Counted from the first letter of the stretch, positions 18,896 through 30,528 are shown. The stretch is 64,000 bases of DNA from Agrocybe praecox (GCA_964017145.1 OZ024844.1:2480001-2544000); one strand, 5' to 3'. Translations and numbers: made by a program. Notes: generated by a model not told the origin, from the sequence alone.

Positions 18896-20530
18896 GCCAT
18901 TGGACTCATCCTCGAACACAACAAGTCCGAATATGCCTGCTTCGACCGGTCGCACAATTACGACCCGCCACCTCTCGACCTCGGATATGCCCCCTACACA
19001 GGGGACACCCCCCTTCGCCCTAAGCGCGTTTGGCGCTACTTGGGCTTTCTTGGAAGTTCAACTCGCGGCCTCCATCCCAAGGAAAAGCGACTATTATACC
19101 GTGCATGTGTTCTACCAATAGCAACGTACGGATACCATCCGTGGTACTTCGAAGGCTCCCGATCTAAGGGAGCTCTCGAAGACCTGCGCAAAATGCAGCG
19201 TAAAGCGGCACTTTGGATCACAGGTGCATTCCGCACCTCCCCCACAGGCGGGGTTGAGGCCCTTGCGGGCCTCATCCCCGTTCACCTCCATTTGAAGAAA
19301 CTAGGCGGTCGATCCAACTATCGGGCTGCCACGTTATCAGACACCCATCCGCTTAGGGCGCTCCTTTCCGAGGAGCACCACAAGCGGGCTGACGTTCACC
19401 CGTTAGCAATTTCAAGGCTCACTCCCGCCCAGAAAGCAAAGGTAGGAGGGGCCCTCATGGAGATCGACCGTCATCTCCCTGAACTCACAGAGTCTTTCTC
19501 GCCCGTCGCGACAGAGGCTCGCCCTGGAAACAGGCTGCTTGATTTGTATAGCACTCGTTTCACATTCGAACCATGCCCAACCGACGAGGCGTCGGGTCAG
19601 GCAGTGCTCATTGAACTTAACAAGTTCCTCAAAGAGGCACAGAAAGAAGAAACAACGGTGTATTGCGCGGTCGACGCTTCGGTGCCGAACGACGTACAGC
19701 GACAGGCGGTCTTGACTGCCCTATTATACCGGGGACGCGAACGAACTCATACCGTATCGCATCCTGCCGGACGAGTAACTGCCCCCGATGCAGAACTCTT
19801 TGCCATTCGCTCAGCGATCGTCCTTGCCACCCAGCAGGACAATTGCGAACGGATCGTTATCTTCACCGACTCGATGGCTTCGGCCAAACGAGCACTGGAC
19901 CCCACCCTCCACAGTGGCCAAGGACATTCTTTGGCCATCTGTCGAGCCTTACAACCGTGGCTAGAAGAAGATGCCGCGTGCCATGTAGACTTCATTCAGG
20001 TTCCCTCGAAACTGAAGTGGAAGATACACCAAGAAGCCCATGACATCAGTCGGGCTCAAGTTGAACCTGTCGGGGACCACCCGGCTACTTCCTTGGATAG
20101 TGTACGAAAGGTCGTCACTAAAACAGTACAGGAGGACTGGAAGACTCTCTTCTGGGACCCCAACTACCGAGGGCACAACTTGATGCGCCTCAAGAATCTC
20201 GCCGGGGATTTACTCGAGCCGACGTACCTTAACGAAGGTACTTGGCTCCGCGAAGTGAAAGGCGAGCTAGTAACGCTCGTCGCGAGGATGAACAGATGCA
20301 TCCTCAATCACGCTCCCATTGGTGCTTACTATGAGCGCTTTAACATTCAAGAAACTCATGCATGCGAATGCGGCCACCACCTGCAGACGCGCGCACATAT
20401 ATTGCAAGTGTGTACGAAACATACACGCGAGCACGACGGTCGGTCACTGGAACTTCTGGTGCATCTGATCAAATTCCTGGATGACAACGACTTAGCGTTT
20501 GCGTTCAGGCGACCTGCAGGGGTTGGATAA
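18896..20530 (+). pseudogene. LINE T4 ORF2, RT thumb to C-terminus, internally deleted
   Basis: Continues the T4 frame with AIGLILEHNKSEY. About 108 bp are missing at about 19046 (RYLGF joined directly to LGSSTRG), but the frame is kept. RNase H follows: YCAVDASV, AELFAIRSA, VIFTDSMAS, then CECGHH...HILQVC and the end FRRPAGVG. Residues DLYSTRFTFEPCPTDEASGQ differ from the DLFDDRFTFEPCPTDDESAD type of most copies, so this copy carries a third sequence variant of the linker before RNase H. Confidence 0.9.
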
Positions 20531-21052
20531 GCAGGTTGGGCCTTGGCCTGGCTTGCGGGACGTGCTCTCCTTGGACCACAGATTCTTTGCCAGTACAATG
20601 GCGCGCGCTCTAGTACTCCAACTTGTGGGATTCGTCCTCACCCTGCGGGGGCGTTGGGGGCCCTTCAGTGGGTACCTGAGTTTGTGGGCTTTGGCCTGAC
20701 CCTTCGGGGGCACTCGGGCTAAGCGGAAGCAGCGATGCGGCTTGGAACATGAGGGGACTGTGGACTGGGCGGGGTGTGGACTGTGGGCTGAGCTCGGTGC
20801 CCGGCCACAATGCTTACTCGCTTGCGATGGCGCAAGCGCCATCGAACCAGCAACATTCTGACCGCCTAACGGCGGTCTGCAATCTTGGTGGGCCTTCTGC
20901 CCGCCCTCGCAGACATAGCGTAGTATTAAAATCTTGCTTAGCATGCCACTGTATGTAACATAGGGACCGGACTGCAATTGCGCACCGGAATACAAGTGGG
21001 ACTTCAGTCCTTTGATTTAAAAAAAAAAACAAAACAAAACAAAAAAAAAAAA
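20531..21052 (+). other. LINE T4 3' UTR and A-rich tail
   Basis: Structured 3' UTR ending TTTGATTT, then an A-rich tail (21019-21052) interrupted by AAAAC units. The next base belongs to copia C3 (integrase region). No target duplication can be matched because the left end of T4 is lost. Confidence 0.85.
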
Positions 21053-22442
21053 CCAAGCTCAAAGCTATCATGTTTCTGAAGCGAAAAAGCAACACCTTTG
21101 AAGCTTTCAAGACATTCAAGGCTTATGCTGAGAACCAGCTGGATGCAAAAATCAAAGCTTTGCAGGATGACAAGGCTGGAGAGTACATGTCCAATGCTTT
21201 CATCAAGTTTACAGATGACTGTGGGATTGTTAGGCGCCATAGCACCAGGAACAGGCCCCAGCAGAATGGAGTTGCAGAGAGAGCCAACAGGACTATTGCT
21301 GATCATGCCACTGCCATGCTTGTTCAAGCCAACCTCCCTGCTTCATTTTGGATGCTTGCTGTGTCTGCTTATGTGCATGTCTGGAATCGCCTTCCTACAG
21401 CCCCACTGCCTGGTACAACGCCCTACACTGAGTGGTACAAGAAGAAACCAGATGTCAGCAATTTGCGCGTTTTTGGCTGAGCTGCATATGTCTACATTCA
21501 GAGAGACAAGAGGAAGTCACTCCAACCACACATGGAGAAATGTATCTTTGTTGGCTACCCTACTGGCTACAAGGGCTGGCGCTTTTTCAACCCCATCATC
21601 AAGAAGTTCATCATTTCTGAAAGGGCTGTTTTTGACGAAAGGAGCTTTCCTGGACTCAAACACTCTGACTCAATCAACCTTTTCCCTACTGGTTCGCTTT
21701 CACCACTTTTAGAGTCTGTGGATATGCCAGATTTGGGGGGGGATGATGATGATGCTTCAAATCTCCCAAATCACACTCCTAACGCTCCAAATGCGCCCCA
21801 ACCACTTCCAGCACCTCCTGCTGCACCTGCTGACGTTCCAAACGTTCCCAACGCTCCAAATGTCGCAAACTTGCCCTCTGATGCACACACTCCTGTTCCT
21901 GCACCCAACCCACCAAAGACTGAACCAGAAACAACACCACTTCCTGACAGTCCTCCACACACACCTCCACCACCTGCTTCGTCTCCCTTGCCTCCTGCAC
22001 CACCACCTGCTCCCAGAAAGCGAACTGGTCGATCTGCCCAACCTCCTGAGCCTCAGCCTGAGCCCAGACGCTCTAACAGGCAAACAAAGCCACCAGGAGA
22101 GTGGTGGGTTGTCCAAACTGCTCAGGATGATATGGATGGTCTTGATCATGTCCAATTTGCTGGTGCTGCATCGACTTCAGACCCTCGAAATTACAGAGAG
22201 GCCATGAAAAGCGTAGATGCAGACAAGTGGTCAGAGGCTGCAAAAGCAGAGTACTTCACTCTTGCTAGAAATGACACTTGGGAGTTGGTTGATTTACCAC
22301 CTGGTGCAAAGGCTATTGGTTCTGGATGGGTTTTCAAGGTGAAGTGCACCGCTTCTGGCTCTGTTGAGCGCTACAAGGCTTGCATTGTTGCCAAGGGCTA
22401 CAGCCAACGCCCTGGAGTCGATTACACTGAGGTCTTTGCCTC

Positions 22443-22447
22443 CATAT
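22443..22447. repeat. Left target duplication of the solo LTR (CATAT)
   Basis: CATAT at 22443-22447 and 22909-22913. The uninterrupted C5 copy reads GCCTCCATATTTCG near 39735. Confidence 0.93.
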
Positions 22448-22908
22448 TGTTGAAATTAGTGATCAAACACTTTGATTTTGGACTTGTACATATGGACTTT
22501 ACATAGATTTCGGTGTTTTTCCCTGTTTTTGGACAGTATTTCGTAAATAACTATTTATAGAGTACAGCTATGGACGAGATCTTTCTAGATTCGGAATCTC
22601 CTTAATGAGACGAATCCGGCAGTATATAATATGTAGCGTAGAACTTCGTTTGGTGCACCACTGATTTCGAACGCGATATTGTGGGCACCTATATTCACAC
22701 TTAGGGATTTTTGGGGTAAATAGGAACAAACAAAGCGGTATTCCTACTATGTCTGGGGAGTACTCAAGACACTAGATTGGGATTTTGGTTATACAGAAGC
22801 AATATACTATTTTCATTAAGACTAGTCATTGTTGTGCACTTGAGACTTGACTTTACTGTTGACTATAAGTCTATTGACTATTGGTTACACTATTGTCAAT
22901 TTCTAACA
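22448..22908 (+). repeat. Solo LTR of the C2 copia family (461 bp)
   Basis: Complete LTR (TGTTGAAATTAG...TTCTAACA) in plus orientation, flanked by CATAT duplications and without internal sequence. This is the usual product of recombination between the two LTRs of one insertion. It shows that the C2 family transposed in this locus at least twice. Confidence 0.95.
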
Positions 22909-22913
22909 CATAT
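22909..22913. repeat. Right target duplication of the solo LTR (CATAT)
   Basis: Exact copy of 22443-22447. Confidence 0.93.
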
Positions 22914-24287
22914 TTCGTCCTGCAACACTTCACATGATTCTGGCTCTATCTGCTGTCAATGACCTTGAACTTCGCTCTGTGGACATCTCTGCTGCTTTCA
23001 CCAATGGTGATCTTGATGAATTCATCTACATGCAACAACCAGAGGGATTCCATGAAGGTGGACCAAACAAGGTGTTCAGGCTCCGAAAATCACTTTATGG
23101 TCTCAAGCAGTCAGCAAGACAGTGGAACATCAAGCTACACAGTGTACTCTCTGGAATGGGCTACAAGCAAATTGAAGCAGACAGATCAGTCTACATCTAC
23201 TCCAATGGTGATGTTCGCATTTTTGTCCCCATCTACATTTGACGACATCACCTTTGCATCAAAATCCACCACTGCTGTTGATGCTGCTGTTAAGGAGCTT
23301 CCATCGCACTTCAAATGCAGAGACCTGGGTGCTACAGAGTTCCTGCTTGGTATTGGCATCACCAGAGATCGCTCAAAACGCTCCATTACTCTCCACCAGC
23401 GTCAGTTCATTTTGGACATGCTAGAGCGTTATGGTATGTCTGACTGCCATCCTGTCCTCACTCCAATGACTCCCAACACTGTCCTAACCAAGGAGATGGG
23501 CACTTCGACACCAGAAGACATTGAATTCATGCGAACCATTCCCTATCTCAGTGCCATTGGCACTCTCCAATATCTTGCCACTATGACTCGTCTGGACATT
23601 GCCTATGTGGTCGCTTTCCTTGCACGCTTCAGCTCCAATCCAGGCCCTAAGCACTGGTCAGCAGTCAAGCACTTGTTCTGCTACCTCAAAGGAACTCTGG
23701 AACACAAGCTGCACTACTCTGATGAACTTGGTGCTGACATCTTCACTGCTTACTGTGACGCTGCTCATCGTGATTGCAAGGACACTGGACGCTCTACTGC
23801 AGGTTACTTGACCATGATGGCTGGTGGTGCAATCAGTTGGAGCAGCAAGTTGCAGACAGTTGTGGCGCTTTCTACCACAGAAGCAGAGTACATTGCTGCT
23901 GTTGAAGCTGGCAAGGAAATTGCATGGATGCGCAACATACTCAATGAGTTTGGCTTCGCTTTGGACACCCCTACTCCTCTCAACATTGACAACCAGTCAG
24001 CCATCAGTGTCTCCAAGAACCCAGAACACCATGGACGCATGAAGCACTTGGATTTGCGCTTTTATTGGCTCAGAGATGCTGTCCATGACAAGATGATTCA
24101 CCCTGTCTACATTCCAACCAAGGAGCAACTTGCAGACATCCTCACCAAGGCTCTACCAGCAGAGCAAATCAAATACTGCATGGACAATGTTGGCATTATG
24201 GTATAACTCTACTTTGCATTTTCGCATTTTCACCTCCTTCCTTTCATTTTTCTCTCTGTCTTTCAGTTTGTAGACTTGTCAGATCAT

Positions 24288-24294
24288 GGGGGGG
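24288..24294 (+). other. Polypurine tract of C3
   Basis: Seven G residues immediately before the LTR, as in C1. Confidence 0.85.
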
Positions 24295-24489
24295 TGTTAG
24301 AATTTGCCCTCCAAGTCCCCACCTTCCAGACCTCTTAGGAGGTTCATCACACTTCTGTCATACTGAAACATGCTTCACCTTTCTCACATGTTTCATCCTC
24401 TGCTACATGTTTCACTTCCCTTACATGTTTCATCTTCTCTTACATGTTTCACGCTCTTACATGTTTCACGCTCTTACACATTTCACGTT
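24295..24489 (+). repeat. Truncated 3' LTR of C3
   Basis: First 195 bp of the same LTR as 1568-1987, ending inside the CATGTTTCAC repeat array, where LINE T5 sequence begins. Confidence 0.9.
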
Positions 24490-25570
24490 AGCTACCCCGC
24501 TTCCACTATATGGGAGGCGACTTTAACACACACTCGAGGATATGGGACCCCAATGTCACATATCACCGATGGGATGCTATCGCGCTGCTAGACATAGCAG
24601 CCGAACTTGACCTAGAATGGACAGAGCCGTCCAATCTGGGCCCTACATTTATATCCAACAACCCAGACCTTCGGCCTTCGGTCATAGATCTGGTATTCCG
24701 CGGGATTGCTGAGTCAGCAAGAAGTCACGTCACTCGCGCACCGGAACATCAGGGGCGAACGGATCATATTCCGCTGATAGCTTCTGTCAAACTAGGGGAT
24801 GATGTTGAAGACGTCATCTGCTTCACAATCGCAAAGGGCTCCGACGCTTACAAAGCGTGGAAGACCGAGCTGCCCGGGAAGGTCACTGCCATAGAGGCGG
24901 GACGTCTTGAAACCAGGGAGGATGTTGAGCGAGTTGCGCAAGCACTAGCCGATGTCTACACTGCTGCATGGGACTCCCATGCAAAGGAGACCCGAATCAC
25001 AAAGCATTCTAAACCATGGTGGAATGACAAATGCACAAATTTGCTTGCCGCTTATCGAATGGATAAAACCGATGAAAAGTGGAAAGCCTTTCGAAAGATT
25101 GTCAAAGACGTTAAGCGCAAATTCTTCGAAAGTAGAATCTCGGAAATCGCATACACTAACAGACGCCTGTGGGACCTAATGGAATGGGTCAAACAGCGCA
25201 AGTTACCCGCCTGCGAAGCTATCCAATACCAAGGACAGCCCTGCCATGGAATGGACTCCCTATGGGATGCCCTCCACAACACCTACAACTCGGCCTCCGG
25301 CCGAGTGGTAGATCTTGCCGTGCTCGATCCCCTCCCAACTTTGCAGGAAAGGGATTGGCCCCCATTCTCCAAGTTAGAATTGGACGAGGCACTTGCGTCT
25401 TGTTCTAGTCTTTCGTCCCCCGGCCCTGACCATGTATCATGGCCGATCCTCAAAGAAGTTGTGAAACAGCAAGCTGCTTCACAACTTCTTATCGATCTTG
25501 CCAACGCCTGCATTTGTTTAGGGGTTTGGCCGAGACACTTTAAGGAGTCTACTTCAGTTATCATACCGAA
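24490..25570 (+). pseudogene. T5 ORF2: endonuclease C-half and start of RT
   Basis: Encodes GGDFNTHSR, TDHIPL, the linker region to DSLWDALHN and the RT entry CSSLSSPGPDHVSW...STSVIIP (about residues 153-505). It is open until T6 is inserted at 25570. Confidence 0.9.
25557..25570. repeat. Left target duplication of T6 (GTTATCATACCGAA)
   Basis: 14-bp exact repeat with 26534-26547, directly after the T6 poly(A). Confidence 0.95.
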
Positions 25571-26533
25571 CACCCGGCTACTTCTTTGGACAGTGTACGA
25601 AAGGTCGTCACTAAAACAGTACAGGAGGAATGGAAGACTCTCTTCCGTGACCCCAGTTATCGAGGGCATAACTTCTTGCCCCTCAAGAATCTCGCCGGGG
25701 ATTTACTCGAGCCAACGTACCTTCAAGAAGGTACTTGGCTCCGCGAAGTGAAAGACGCACACATTCCGTACGTCGCGAGGATGATGAGATGCATCCTCAA
25801 TCACGCTCCAATTGGTGCTTATTACGAGCGCTTTAACATTCAAGAACCTCATGCGTGCGAATGCGGCCACCACCTGCAGACGCGCGCACACATATTGCAA
25901 GTGTGTACGAAACATACACGCGAGCACGACGGTCGGTCACCGGAACTCCTGGTGCATCTGATCAAGTTCCTGGATGACAACGACTCAGTGTTTGCGTTCA
26001 GGCGACCCGCAGGGGTTGGATAAGCAGGTCGGGCCTGGGCCTGGCCTGCGGGACGTGCTCTCCTCGGACTGCGGATTCTTTGCCATTACAATGGCGCGCG
26101 CTCTAGTACTCCAACTTGTGGGATTGATCCCGACCCTGCGGGGGCGTTGGGGGCCCTTCAGTGGGTACCTGGGTTTGTGGGCTTCGGCCTGACCCTTCGG
26201 GGGCACTCGGGCTAAGCGGAAGCAGCGATGCGGCTTGGAACGTGAGGGGACTGTGGACTGGGCGGGGTGCGGACTGTGGGCTGAGCTTGATGCCCGGCCA
26301 CAATGCTTGCTCGCTTGCGATGGCGCAAGCGCCATCGAACCAGCAACATTCTGACCGCCTAACGGCGGTCTGCAATCTTGGCGGGCCATCTGCCCGCCCT
26401 CGCAGACGTAGCGTAGTATTAAAATCTTGCTTAGCATGCCATTGTATGTAATGTAGGGACCGGACTGCAATCGCGCACCGGAATACAAGTGGGACTTCGG
26501 TCCTTTGATTTAAAAAAAAAAAAAAAAAAAAAA
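25571..26533 (+). mobile_element. LINE T6: 5'-truncated copy inserted in T5 (963 bp)
   Basis: Contains the last 150 or so codons of ORF2 (25586-26023: LDSVRKVV, CECGHH...HILQVC, end RRPAGVG), the 3' UTR and 22 A residues (26512-26533). An exact 14-bp target duplication flanks it. A standard target-primed insertion of a truncated LINE copy. Confidence 0.95.
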
Positions 26534-26547
26534 GTTATCATACCGAA
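26534..26547. repeat. Right target duplication of T6
   Basis: Exact copy of 25557-25570. Confidence 0.95.
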
Positions 26548-26893
26548 GCCAGGCAGGTTCTTCTCATCCTACCTCGTCGATCAATACACCTCATATAGGT
26601 GAAATTCGTTTACGTCCGACCCCCGGCAGGCGGATGTCGGCGTGGGACAAGGCTCCGCCTTGTCCCCCATCCTCTCAGCACTATACATCGCTCCGGTGAT
26701 GAAACTATACCATATGGAAGAGATATCTCGCAAGACATCACTTCTATCTTACGTGGACGACGGCACGTGCATTGCCCAAGCCAAAACTCTCCAGAAGAAC
26801 ACGGTAACCCTTGTGGCTGCTTATGCAGTCCTCCTTCGACTCTTCACTGCCATTGGACTCATCCTCGAACACAACAAGTCCGAATATGCGTGC
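26548..26893 (+). pseudogene. T5 ORF2: RT palm fragment after internal deletion
   Basis: After AAGCCAGGCAG the sequence jumps to FFSSYLVDQYTSY, skipping about 420 bp that include the VVAFDIAQFF motif. The fragment keeps GVGQGSALSP and SYVDDGTC (RT catalytic box), up to NKSEYAC, where the 270-bp element is inserted. Confidence 0.87.
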
Positions 26894-27163
26894 TATTAAA
26901 AGAAGTGACCAGACTGGGGATTGAACCCAGGCCCACTGGACATATACCAGACACTCTAACCACTGAGCTATCAGGTCTTATAGGGTCAATCCACTATATG
27001 GTATTAATGTAATCCCCACTCAACCAATTGAGTTGCTAGTCATCTACAAATTGAACCGCAGTTCCCAAATGTCACACCAACAGGCTGACTAACCAATGAT
27101 GACTCAGCAACTCCCAAATGTGAGATCATAATTCTCACAAGTGGCAGATTACATAATCCAACA
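26894..27163 (-). mobile_element. 270-bp insertion with Pol III tRNA-like module (solo LTR/TRIM-like or SINE)
   Basis: Interrupts T5 and is flanked by CGTGC (26889-26893, 27164-27168). On the minus strand it begins TGTTGGATTATG and ends TTTTAATA. A TG start and a 5-bp duplication fit integrase-mediated insertion of an LTR-like element; a SINE is the alternative. Its 3' part is a tRNA-like gene (26906-26977) followed closely by TTTT, a Pol III terminator. The upstream 185 nt contain further tRNA-like pieces: GACTAGCAACTCAATTGG resembles an A box and GCGGTTCAATTTG a B box, and CATTTGGGA occurs twice about 50 nt apart. No poly(A) is seen. Confidence 0.75.
26906..26977 (-). tRNA. tRNA-like sequence, probably a pseudo-tRNA
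   Basis: 72 nt fold as a cloverleaf. The acceptor stem GACCTGA/TCTGGTC has one mismatch, D arm GCTC/GAGT, anticodon stem CTGG/CCAG with a 7-nt loop TATATGT, T arm CTGGG/CCCAG with loop TTCAATC. A box TAGCTCAGTGG fits the Pol III consensus; B box GGTTCAATCCC deviates at one base. The base at position 33 is A where tRNAs almost always have U, and the anticodon by position would be TAT. It is therefore more likely a Pol III promoter module of a mobile element than a working tRNA. Confidence 0.7.
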
Positions 27164-27168
27164 CGTGC

Positions 27169-28823
27169 TTCGACCGGTCGCACAACTACGACCCGCCACC
27201 TCTCGATCTCGGATATGCCCCCTTCGCCCTAAGTGCGTCTGGCGCTACTTGGGCTTCTACTTTGACCGCAAGCTCACATTCAAAGAGCATGTGCGGTTCT
27301 ACTCCACCAAGTCTCTATCATCAGTGAAAGCCATGAAGATGCTTGGAAGTTCAACTCGCGGTCTCCACCCCAAGGAGAAGCGACTATTGTACCGTGCATG
27401 CGTTCTACCGATAGCAACGTACAGATATCGTTTGTGGTACTTCGAAGGCTCCCGTTCCAAGGGAGCCCTCGAGGACTTGCGCAAAATGCAGCGTAAAGCA
27501 GCACTTTGGATCACAGGTGCATTTCGCACCTCCCCCACAGGCGGGGTTGAGGCCCGCAAGGGCCTCATCCCTGTCCACCTCCATCTGAAGAAACTAGGCG
27601 GCCGGTCCAATTACCGGGCTGCCACGTTAACAGACACCCATCCGCTTAGGGCGCTCCTCTCTGAAGAGCACCACAAGCGAGCTGACGTTCACCCGTTAGC
27701 AATCTCAAGGCTCACTCCTGCTCAGAAAGCAAAGGTAGGAGGGGCCCTCATGGAGATCAACCGCCATCTCCCGGAACTCACAGAGTCTTTCTCGCCTGTG
27801 GCGACAGAGGCTCGGCCTGGAAACAGGTTGTTGGACTTATTCGACGACTGCTTCACATTCAAACCGTGCCCTACTGATGACGAGTCAGCAGATGCGGTTC
27901 GTGTAGGTCTTAATCAAGTGCTTCGAGAAGCACAAGACCAAGAAACAACGGTGTATTGCGTGGTCGACGCTTCGGTGCCGAACGACGTACAACGACAGGC
28001 GGTCTCGACCGCCCTACTATACCGGGGACACAAACGGATTCATACTGTATCGCATCCTGCCGGACGAGTGACTGCTCTTGACGCGGAACTCTTTGCCATT
28101 CGCTCAGCGATTGTCCTTGCCACTAAGCAAGACAATTGTGAACGAATCGTTATATTCACTGACTCGATGGCTTCGGCCAAACGAGCATTGGACCCCACCC
28201 TCCATAGTGGCCAAGGACACTCCTTGGCTATCTGTCGAGCCCTACAACCGTGGTTAGAAGAAGACGCTGCGTGCAAAGTAGACTTCATTCAGGTTCCATT
28301 GAAATTGAAGTGGAGGATACACCAAGAAGCCAACGACATTAGTCGGGCTCAAGTCAAACCTGCCGGGGACCACCCGGCTACTTCTTTGGATAGTGTACGA
28401 AAGGTCGTCACTAAAACAGTACAGGAGGACTGGAAGACTCTCTTCCGGGACCCCAACTATCGAGGGCATAATTTCCTGCCACTCAAGAATCTCGCCAGGG
28501 ATTTACTCGAACCGACGTACCTTCAAGAAGGTACTTGGCTCCGTGAAGTGAAAGACGCACACATTCCGTACGTCGCGAGGATGGTGAGGTGCATCCTCAA
28601 TCACGCTCCAATTTGTGCTTACTACGAGCGCTTCAATATTCAAGAACCTCATGCATGCGAATGTGGCCACCACCTGCAGACGCAAGCACATATATTGCAA
28701 GTGTGTACGAAACATACACGCGAGCACGACGGTCGGTCACCGGAACTCCTGGTGCATCTGATCAAATTCCTGGATGACAACGACTCAGCGTTTGCGTTCA
28801 GGCGACCCGCAGGGGTTGGATAA
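27169..28823 (+). pseudogene. T5 ORF2: RT end, RNase H and C-terminus
   Basis: Resumes after the 270-bp element. A 16-bp loss near 27223 (GYAP joined to the CGCCCTAAG region) shifts the frame, after which the protein is open to the stop at 28821-28823. Contains FYFDRKLTFKEH, GSSTRGLHPKEKR, YCVVDASV (RNase H Asp kept, neighbouring Ala replaced by Val), AELFAIRSA, VIFTDSMAS and CECGHH...HILQVC. Confidence 0.9.
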
Positions 28824-29371
28824 GCAGGTTGGGCTACGGTTCAGCCTGTGGGACATGTTCTTCCTGGACTGCGGAAAGTGCTTCGCTCGGACTTCGGACT
28901 CTTTGCCACTACAATGGCGCGCGCCTCAGTACTCGGACTTGTGGGATTCGTCCTGACCCTGCGGGGGCGTTTGGGGCCCTTCAGTGGGTACCTTGGTTTG
29001 TGGGCTTCGGCTCGACCCTTCGGGAGCACCCGGGCTAAGCGGAAGCAGCGATGTGATTTGGAACGTGAGGGGACTGCAGACTGGGTGGGGTGTGGACTGT
29101 GGGCTGGGTGGGGTGTGGACTGTGGGTTGGGCTCGATGCCCGGCCACAATGCTTAATCGCTTGCGATGGCGCAAGCGCCATCGAACCAGCAACATTCTGA
29201 CTGCCTAACGGTGGTCTGCCATCTTGGCGGGCCTCTGCTTGCCCTCGCAGACATAGCGTAGTATTAAATCTTGCTTAGCATGCTGTTGTATGTAACGTAG
29301 GGACCGGACTGCAATCGCGCACCGGAATACAAGTGGGACTTCGGTCCTTTGATTTTAAAAAAAAAAAAAAA
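28824..29371 (+). other. T5 3' UTR and poly(A)
   Basis: A roughly 20-bp GTGGGGTGTGGACTGTGGGY unit is tandemly duplicated near 29087-29126. Hairpin GATGGCGC/GCGCCATC at 29165-29182. Tail of 15 A, then C4 sequence. Confidence 0.85.
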
Positions 29372-30343
29372 CCTGATTGGAACACAAAGGGGGGAGTAGT
29401 TCCTTAGCCATTGACGATGTGGTGTCATATGACTAGTGGCCCCTGTGTCTGCAAGCCAATCAAAGTCAGTGTTGTTGGAATCAGAGTTGGTTCTGAGAGC
29501 ACTTGCATTGCCAGCATATTCAGTGTCTTGCTCTTGTGCCTTGTTCGCTTTCTTGGCCTTTCTGGTGGTCTTGACATTGTCCTGTGCCTCCCTTTGAGCT
29601 CTCAAAAAGCCACTGCAAGAGGCTTGCAAGTGGTTGTTGATGCCACAAAAAGTGCACTTGATAGGAGCTGAAGCAGGAGGTGTTTGTGACAATGCAGCCA
29701 GTGCAGAGACGATGTTTGGAGCCTCAGAAGCGCGATGGCGACGTTGTGATTCCTCTGTAACAAAGGCCTGGTGGATGGTGGACTTGTCCAGCTTGTCCTG
29801 CAGCAAAAGCGATGATGCAAAGGTGCTGAATTCGTCTGGAAGCACCCTAATGAGTGCCATGGATGCTAGCTCATCATCAAGGGTGGCAAGGTCAAATGTG
29901 GCTGGCCTGAGGTCCTTGATGTGCTGAATTGCAGTGTCAACTCTGTTCATGAGTGTCTGCAGAGTCTCATCCTCCTTCTTCCTGATTGAGAAGAGGTCAT
30001 CATAAGCATTAAAGCGAGCACCAGGTCGCTTTTGGAGGTGTACATCCTTGAGCTTGTTCCACATGGCAACAGGATCATCACAAATGGGAGTGAGATGAAT
30101 CTTCTGGTTGTCTTCCACCAAAAGGTAGATGTAGCCAGCTGCTTTGTCTGATTTCGTTGTCCAGGCATCATGGGCTGCTTGCTGAGCATCAGTGGGTGGT
30201 GAGGGAAGTGTAGGCTCTCTGGAATCGCCAGAAACGATCCTCCAAACACCATTAGCACAAAGCCAGGCTTGCATTTCACCAGCCCAAGTTGGATAGTTGG
30301 TTGAACCCAGTTTGGTGAATTGAGGCATGGATGAAGATGACAT
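29372..30343 (-). pseudogene. Copia C4 gag and protease start, truncated
   Basis: I chose ATG 30343 (MSSSSMPQFTKLGSTNYP), since it follows the leader and opens a typical copia Gag; an upstream in-frame ATG at 30379 is possible. Gag motifs KRPGARFNAYDDLFSIRKKEDE and the short zinc knuckle CTFCGINNHLQASC are followed by WLADTGATSHM, the protease active site. The product stops making sense at 29371, where the T5 tail begins. Confidence 0.9.
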
Positions 30344-30528
30344 GATTGTGCAAAAACGATGAAGTGCAGAGACGTGCAAATTGGAAGGGAGTAGGCTGAG
30401 GGTAGCGTTGACAGTTATGCGAGGTTACAAGAAGAACGCTGGAAGCGTTGAGGCAGAGCGATGCGAAGAGTGTAGAGAGTGCAATGAGGTTGAGATAAGA
30501 AAAACGAGATTTAGAGCGTGTGGAACGC
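30344..30528 (-). other. C4 leader between primer site and gag
   Basis: About 185 nt of untranslated leader. I see no coding region; it would hold packaging signals by analogy with other LTR elements, but none is identifiable. Confidence 0.6.

Larger units (their letters stand above)
21053..24206 (+). pseudogene. Copia C3 pol: integrase C-terminal part, RT, RNase H
   Basis: Integrase core remnant (DDKAGEYMSNAF, QQNGVAERANR), then a proline-rich linker, RT and RNase H ending at TAA 24204-24206. Three breaks are visible: TGA at 21478-21480, where C5 has TGT (Cys); the solo LTR at 22448-22908 between FASI and FRPATL; and one extra T near 23240 just before the DDITFAS catalytic box, shifting the frame. 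RNase H motifs AYCDAAHRDCKD and STTEAEYIAA are present. Not functional. Confidence 0.92.
21053..24489 (+). mobile_element. Copia C3, 3' two-thirds, interrupted by a solo LTR
   Basis: Starts inside the integrase core, directly after the T4 tail, and ends with a truncated 3' LTR (24295-24489) cut by LINE T5. Same family as C1 and C5. A 461-bp solo LTR of the C2 family is inserted in the RT. Confidence 0.9.
24490..29371 (+). mobile_element. LINE T5, 5'-truncated, with two nested insertions
   Basis: Starts in the endonuclease (YMGGDFNTH) and runs to a 15-A tail (29357-29371). It is interrupted by LINE T6 (25571-26533) and by the 270-bp tRNA-like insertion (26894-27163), and has lost about 420 bp of RT near 26556. 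Left flank is the C3 LTR; right flank is C4 gag. These do not share a target duplication, so the ends were rearranged. Confidence 0.85.

Noticed and set aside
26906..26977. Functional host tRNA-Ile(UAU)
   Set aside because: A at position 33, an acceptor-stem mismatch and its place inside an inserted 270-bp repeat make a working tRNA unlikely; kept as tRNA-like.
24480..29380. Target duplication for T5
   Set aside because: The flanks are C3 LTR and C4 gag; no common word of useful length.
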